Positions 58,640 through 64,000 of a stretch of 64,000 bases of DNA are shown piece after piece. This stretch comes from Plenodomus lindquistii. Lineage: Eukaryota > Ascomycota > Dothideomycetes > Pleosporales > Leptosphaeriaceae. The DNA is taken from assembly GCA_025504975.1 (NCBI GenBank), contig JANUWI010000013.1:434001-498000 (forward strand), read 5' to 3'. Numbering within the stretch: position 1 is the stretch's first letter; every line of letters begins with the position of its first letter. Both the position numbers and the translations under genes were made by a program. The notes under the pieces were generated by a model. It was not told where the DNA came from. It saw nothing but the letters and a program-made list of their open reading frames with translations, and searched no databases.

Positions 58640-61181
58640 TCACGAGGCCACAGACGACAGTTTCCACCCCTGATCCGTCGCCACAAGTGTCACTTTGACG
58701 TTTTCTACTCTCTTTTCTAACTCACGTGTCTGGTTGGTAACCCCAACATCGATCATCTGTCGTAAAGCTTCCTGGTCCAGTCCGTGATACAGCAAGTCCA
58801 GTGCCGAAGACTTGAAGTCGTGGATCGGAGGTACTGAGTCTTCACTCTTCCACTGCTTTCGGAGGCGCGACTGGTCGTTGCGAGAGTACAGTACCATCCA
58901 CATGAAGAAAACAAGAAGCGAGCCCACAATGATCGCCGCATAGGAGAGCCATGCCCACCTGACCTGAATGCAGGTCATATTGATGTACATCACTCCAATC
59001 GCAGGGTTGCTATATTCGGGATCCGAGACGTGTCGCATGTACGTGGTGATGGCGTCAGTGATATTCGTGAACACACCCTGCACATCTTCCAAAGTACCAT
59101 TTCCAGACCCAGCGCTGTAGAGCGCACTCAAGCCTTCCGTAGCTTTGTAAGTTGGTGGCCGCAACACTGAGTGGCCAGTGATAAAGCCCGTGAACATGGC
59201 TCTGAAGATACTCACTGTAAGCCCCGAGTCCATACTCCGTGTCATAGTGTACATGCACCGAGCAGGAACCGTTTCAAGGGCCTTGCTAGACGATTTTTCT
59301 CCATTGCAAAGATCTGAGTATGTGTTTGCGGGCGCTCTCCGACAAGGGTCATACTGCGTGGATGCTGCGAATACTGGGTTCGTTTCGATATCCGAGGTCC
59401 ACGACACGTTGTATGGAAGCCACCGAGTGTTTTCATCAAACTGATAGCCAAGGTTTTTCAAGATCTTTCGTTGTTCTGGATTGTCCAAACAATTGAGGTC
59501 GGCTACGACTATTCGGTACGCCTCTTTTTCGTCTTTGTTGCCGGACAACACATCGCCTGATACCTCCACGACCTCTTCATCGAGGTAACCGGTGGCAATT
59601 TTAGCTCTGAATGTTTTGAGGCAGGGATAGAGCTGGCAGCGATAGCCTGTGATTGTCTGATCTTTGTCGGGAATCGTCCGCAAGCCATCCCACCGTATCA
59701 TGGTGAGCTCAGTACCAAAGTGGGACGCAAGGTTAACAATAGGGCCGGCTTGCTGCCGTGTTCCACGCACCAGCGTCAAGCTCTGCTTTTCGCCTATTGC
59801 TAAGGTGACATTCGAGAACGGTAGCGTGACGTTGATTGCGTTGAAGTCCTCATCCGTCCACTCGGCGGTCGTCTCGTACTGTACGAACTTCAATTCATCA
59901 GTTGCGTCGGCGCATGAACTGCAATAAGCCAGGGAAGTGTATTCGTCCGTGAATGTACAATTACCGGTCCGACACATGACCTCCGCATCGGCCTTTTGCG
60001 AAGCGAACAAGCCGTTGTTGACAGCTTTTCGGAGAAGGCGTGGGACTATGGTTGGCAGCGAGATCTAAAGGTAAAGACATCTACGTTAGAGACATTTATA
60101 GTAATGTGCTGTGTGTTGGAGTGCCTACCTTGCCATAGAAGCTGTTCCTTGCGATTGTGGCATTTTCTCCAGTGGTACGCCTTTCACACTGATATGTTTT
60201 GATGATTTGTTGCGAGAATGGATCGACCACGAGCACCAAGACCGTAATAATCGCTCCCAGAGAAGATATGAAAGATGACACACGTAGTCGTCCCGACCTG
60301 TACTCGTTCTTCTATAGCAAATTGAAAGCTCCCAGAGGGCCTCTGGATGCATCGTCATGCGCAACGAACGTAGATAGCGATTGTGGCCGTGCAACAGCAA
60401 TCCACTTGAGATGGCTGATCCCTTCGGCCAGAACAAGCCCGGCCGCTGCCTTTAGGATGACCGTGTAAATAGCAATCATGGCGTTCACAGTCAAGCCATA
60501 TCTCCACTGGGGAAGCGGCTTGTCTTCGTGGACGCGAATAGTGATTACTATAGCCATGAGTGCAGTCAGCGCGATGACGTAGCAAGTTGCTTCCCACCAC
60601 CACATCTTAATGTATCTATGGCTTCGCCATCGGTTTTTGATGCCATTGTGGCTCTTTGACTTGGAAGAATTTCGCTTCGTACTCGGCCGCGGTATAGACC
60701 TGAGCCAGCCGTGAATTCTAGAAAGCCATCGAGGTTGTGACGCGTCGAGGTCGCCCAGTGAGATAGTCGTAGATGAGGCCGGGGTAGAAGTTCCTGGCGC
60801 TGGGACGAGGGGAAATGTAGCCGGTGTTGTCTCATCTTGGAAGACTTCTTCATGATCATTGATGTTCAGTGGCTCCAATCGTTCTACCTCATGAGCCTGA
60901 TTGGTAGAGGTTGAAGCGAAGGACTCTGTGACAGATGAGACGCTGTCACGGTGTTCGGGCTGCAGGTGAGGGCTAGGCATGTCATCTGCACGTACTTGCG
61001 CGTACTCCTGATAGACTGAATTCGAGTGTGCAGCTGCAGGATGGTCGTGATTGGTCGACATGCTAATGGACAAGCTTGGGTTTGTGTTGATATCCAGAGG
61101 TCTTAGATCCATCCGACTGTGGTACGCTGGTGGTGTGATAAGGAGAAGTTTACCGTAGTGTCTGGAACAAGCGCCGTACAT
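58640..61181 (-). pseudogene. DUF3176-domain membrane protein interrupted by an in-frame TAG
   Basis: Exon 1 is 61181-60129 (ATG 61112, MDLRPLDINTN, is an equally good start) and exon 2 is 60064-58640, 825 codons in all. The protein begins with a disordered Ser-rich segment, then WWWEATCYVIALTALMAIVI, the conserved LPQWRYGLTVNAMIAIYTV, EGISHLKWI and DDASRGPLGAFNLL. A TAG follows at 60314-60312, where relatives, from memory, have Trp. The same frame then continues KNEYRSGRLRVSSFISSLG and VLVVDPFSQQ, through a lumenal domain with CRTGNCTF, to a C-terminal helix (WLSYAAIIVGSLLVFFMWMV). A TGG to TAG change is the simplest explanation. A 54-nt phase-0 removal (weak GTTGCG donor, acceptor CTATAG) is possible but would delete conserved residues. 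It could be annotated as two genes. Confidence 0.72.
60312..60314 (-). other. In-frame TAG inside the DUF3176 gene
   Basis: Minus-strand TAG within an otherwise continuous reading frame, between GAFNLL and KNEYRSG. The surrounding codons (CTA TAG AAG) do not match a known strong readthrough context. Confidence 0.85.
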
Positions 61182-62524
61182 TATACTGCTGGATCAATCG
61201 CTAAGGGGGGCTTATCTTGTACAGTAAGCTCAGCCTTGTTGCTCAGCCTTGTCACACACCTTAGAGCCCCGCTTGGAACGGTAGAAGAAGGCAAACGAGG
61301 CAGATGGCGCGTGCAACCAAGAAAGGTTTTTGATCGGTCACTTCTCATGTAAGCCACACAAGGGTAGCGACCAATTGCGGGCCAGTTCGTATATTGTTTA
61401 AATGTGGTGGGAATGTACGGAGATCCAGTTTCAGCCTTGTGCATCAAGGTATAACCCATGTTACATGTATGTGTTTCTATTTCATCGAGGCCACCATCCT
61501 GTATATGTGCTGTTAGTGGAACGGAGGACTGAATATCAAGGTCCAATCTTCTCACTTTGACTGTATATGCTTTGAGAAACACATGGGCGATCATGAAGAC
61601 GGGCGCTAGAGTGTGAGCAGGCGGCCAAGCGAGGCCGTGGGAAAATCATGTGTCTCGTTGGATCTCTCGATGTCAGACATCATCTTCTTTTGTGCTTGAG
61701 AGCATGCTTCTGGGTGTGCCTGTAGATCCCGGAGTCGTTATTCCTTGAAAATCTGGAGTTGCTGACAAGGCCCAAAGTGCGTATTCTCCTACGATCTCGT
61801 CATGTATTCTGTCTGAAACGCAATATACATCCTCACCGCCAAAGAAAGAAAGAAGCGTCTCTATGAGCAAAATCATCGATGCGTCGAAGATGAAAGAGCG
61901 TCCATCCATGTAAACGCACGCTTACCGTCACCATGCCCTACATCTAATCCTAGCGTGTCGCCTACGCGTTCACACCCAACATGCCATACCTACTCCAACA
62001 ACCTCACTACAAAATCCATCACATACTCTACTAATCAACCTCAACCCACCCAGACCGCAGCATCCCAAACACTCTGGCAAACCCCCATCTCCCCCCTCTC
62101 TCTCCACGCATTCCAAGTTACCGCGCCAATCACAGACGCGACAATGCCTCGGTATCTCGACTCCAGTCCTCACATCACGCAACGAACCCTGGCACTCGGG
62201 CGATAAAGCCTCGAATAGCGGGTTGCAAGACCCATAGCTATTAAGCCTTGCTGTCTCGAGAACCGGTATCGTTTTCACGTGGAAATGCTCATGTGGTGTG
62301 GTGTGGTGTGGTGTGGTGTGGTGTGGTGTGGTGTGAGGCCGACAAGGCTGTGTGGGCTGGGCGCATAAAGAAAGGCAAGGCGCCGCCGCCCCGCACTCCG
62401 CGCTGCCCCGGATCATCTTACTTCTGGCATCTCCACGACTTGTCATTGTGATAGTAACTGCGCTTGTATATCTGCTGCTCAAGGAGAGAAAGGAAAGCGA
62501 AAAGGAAGAGAAATACCGCCCACG
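61182..62524. other. Intergenic with a possible short minus-strand frame
   Basis: A minus-strand ATG frame at 61909-61673 (78 residues, starting MDGRSFIFDASMILLIETLL and ending MLSSTKEDDV) looks protein-like but matches no family. The rest is promoter-like sequence with a microsatellite (separate entry). Confidence 0.35.
62292..62335. repeat. (TGTGG)n microsatellite upstream of mpo1
   Basis: About nine perfect copies of the pentamer TGTGG lie roughly 190 bp upstream of the mpo1 start. Confidence 0.92.
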
Positions 62525-63246
62525 ATGCCATTATTTGATTTGAAGAAGAATCTCATCTTCGTACGTTATATTTTGGACTTCCACTTCGCTGCCAAAACCA
62601 TAGTCAAGACGCATGGCGCGACTAACACATATGGTATGAATACAGTACGGTGCATACCACCGCAACCCCACAAACATTGCCATACACATCAGCTGTGTGC
62701 CCATCCTACTAGCCACAGGATTCATCTTCGTACGTCCCCTCCCCTCCCCTCCCATTCCCTCCCACAGATTCCTAACGCCATAGCCGACAGGGCACAAACA
62801 CGCCCTCCCTCCCCCTCCGCGCCCCCGCCCTCCTATCCCGCCTCAACCTCCCCTTGAACCTCGGCACCCTCGCCGCCGCAACATACAGCACACTATACCT
62901 CCTTCTCTCCCCCAACATCGCAGGCCTAACCGCAACACCGCTTATCATGGGCGCGGCCGCGCTAGCCAACCGCTGCATGTCGAGGTACAATGCGACAAAA
63001 GTGAATAGTATAGCGATTGGTGTGCATGTTGTGAGTTGGATATTGCAGTTTGTAGGGCATGGCAAGTTTGAGGGTAGGAAGCCTGCTTTGCTGGATAATT
63101 TGGTGCAGGCGCTGTTTTTGGCGCCGCTGTTTGTGTGGTATGAGGTGTTGTTTAAGATGGGGTTTTATAGGGATTTACAGAGGGAGGTAGAGGTGGGGGT
63201 GGAGGGGGAGGTGGCGAGGTTGAAGGGGAAGGGGAAGGCGGTTTGA
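62525..63246 (+). CDS. mpo1: Mpo1-like 2-hydroxy fatty acid dioxygenase (DUF962)
   Basis: Three exons: 62525-62560, 62646-62729 and 62791-63246, giving 191 residues; both introns fall in phase 0. Exon 1 encodes MPLFDLKKNLIF. Exon 2 gives YGAYHRNPTNIAIHISCVPI, including the paired His residues. Exon 3 carries VNSIAIGVHVVSWILQFVGH, then GKFEGRKPALLDNLVQALFLAP. These His residues and the HGKFE(x)RKPAL motif are the Fe(II) site and hallmark of Mpo1, which shortens phytosphingosine-derived 2-hydroxy acids at the ER. About four membrane helices are visible. The composition switches from C-rich to G-rich within exon 3. Confidence 0.93.
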
Positions 63247-63716
63247 TGGGGGGTAGGGTGAAGTGTTAGATCACTTGGGCTTGGTGGAATGAGAACGAGG
63301 TTTTGAAGTAGAGGATCTTTTGGGTTCGAGTAGGTTGATCCAACGATCTCTTTCCAATGGAAGGCAGCGATGCGATCATGTACGGCGGAGGTTATGCACA
63401 GGTCCAATCCCAGTCTCGCAAGCTTTGCACACATCCTCCACGATATCGTTTCTAAATTATCTCTCAGTCAGCCTCCGTACCTTCTGCATGAGAGAATTGA
63501 GCACATACCTGAAGGTTTTCCAAACAAAGCTCAATAACCTAACTGCGATTCGATTCCAAACATCTTATCAACCACCTGCTGCTTGAGATTAGCCAATTTT
63601 ACCAGACTATGCTGCTGGGGCCTACCTTGATCCAACACCCAGTGCGTGACGTTGCGATTCAGAGTCGCCATAAGTGTCGCATGGCTTATATAAGAAGATC
63701 ATCGAGCTCGTAAACT
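63247..63716. other. Intergenic, no gene recognised
   Basis: 3' flank of mpo1 and of the minus-strand frame entering from the right edge. Confidence 0.45.
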
Positions 63717-64000
63717 CTATCCATCAGACGAGCGCAAATTGAGCTTGACCATGAGCTGCTCAGCGAAAGCAAAACGCATTGCCAGAACATCCTCATGCAT
63801 GTCTATGATCCTAGACGTATTCCAGTCATGACCGAGATTCGACTCTGCTGTCTTTCTTGGCTCCGTCGATGCATCTGATCCTGCCGTGCTGCCAGAAAGT
63901 GATATCGTGCTTGACGCGGCGGATCCGACTGACGCTGCCCTGCGCGTTAATTCCACCTTATGCATGGAACTCTCCATTTGTACTGGCACCGGTACACTGA
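63717..64000 (-). CDS. Hypothetical protein, probably incomplete at the window edge
   Basis: Minus-strand frame open from beyond the right edge to a TAG at 63719-63717. The visible residues are mostly Ser/Thr/Ala-rich and disordered (ESSMHKVELTRRAASVGSAA), then LGHDWNTSRIIDMHEDVLAM and AFAEQLMVKLNLRSSDG at the end. The final part looks like a short amphipathic helix. Possible ATG starts occur at 63977 and 63965, but the frame continues upstream. Not recognised. Confidence 0.4.
   Translation of the reverse strand, partial: SVPVPVQMESSMHKVELTRRAASVGSAASSTISLSGSTAGSDASTEPRKTAESNLGHDWNTSRIIDMHEDVLAMRFAFAEQLMVKLNLRSSDG

Noticed and set aside
62281..62335. G-rich pentamer run considered as telomere-like repeat
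   Set aside because: The unit TGTGG is not a fungal telomere unit and lies between two ordinary genes; a microsatellite is the simpler reading.
1..64000. Search by eye for tRNA, rRNA, CRISPR and intact transposon genes
   Set aside because: No B-box-like tRNA pattern, no rRNA-like sequence, no repeat-spacer array and no transposase or reverse transcriptase frame was recognised. A covariance-model search would be decisive.

Overview
This window is nuclear DNA from a filamentous ascomycete, most likely a Dothideomycete. The evidence is the many short GT..AG introns (about 43-100 nt), the fungal-specific families (DUF3176, DUF2293, Fig1, UNC93-type MFS, CorA-like proteins with a long disordered N-terminus) and the secreted carbohydrate-active enzymes. 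No bacterial, viral or intact transposon genes were recognised. The genus cannot be read from sequence alone. All exon structures below were worked out by hand from reading frame, splice motifs and family conservation.

Region 1 (1-13.1 kb) is metabolic. It holds a medium-chain enoyl-reductase-like dehydrogenase (-), an NtaA/DszA-type flavin monooxygenase (+), an UNC93-like transporter (+), a PhoD-like metallophosphatase (+) and an 811-residue FAD monooxygenase fused to a polytopic membrane domain (-). The monooxygenase and transporter could form a small uptake-and-oxidation unit. The fused FAD protein looks like a one-chain epoxidase and terpene cyclase.

Region 2 (13.1-26.5 kb) is looser. 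It contains a long palindrome, a DUF2293 protein, a TMEM16/anoctamin, a GH10 xylanase, a small cysteine-rich secreted protein, a conserved disordered protein, about 2 kb with only a weak candidate gene, and a GH16 glucanase.

Region 3 (27.6-35.5 kb) has a tiny zinc-finger gene, a CorA-like protein of about 1136 residues, a divergent fig1 gene followed by a broken and internally inverted fig1 duplicate, and a 79-residue conserved protein. About 4 kb of apparently gene-free DNA follows (35.5-39.5 kb).

Region 4 (39.5-54 kb) is a compact housekeeping block: spc3, xrn1 and hat2 (the last two divergent from a 420-bp promoter), a KEN-box protein, a 625-residue disordered protein with Trp repeats, and cab5.

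Region 5 (54-64 kb) has a GH2 exo-beta-D-glucosaminidase, a predicted secreted protein of unknown function, a DUF3176 membrane protein interrupted by one in-frame TAG, an mpo1-like gene and the 3' end of a further gene.

The least expected signal is compositional. In five genes (spc3, cab5, mpo1, the 57.7-kb gene and the 625-residue gene) the coding strand switches from C-ending codons in the 5' part to G-ending codons further on. The other items worth attention are the DUF3176 stop codon, the rearranged fig1 copy, the 150-bp palindrome, two micro-exons (12 and 13 nt), and the fused FAD monooxygenase/membrane protein.
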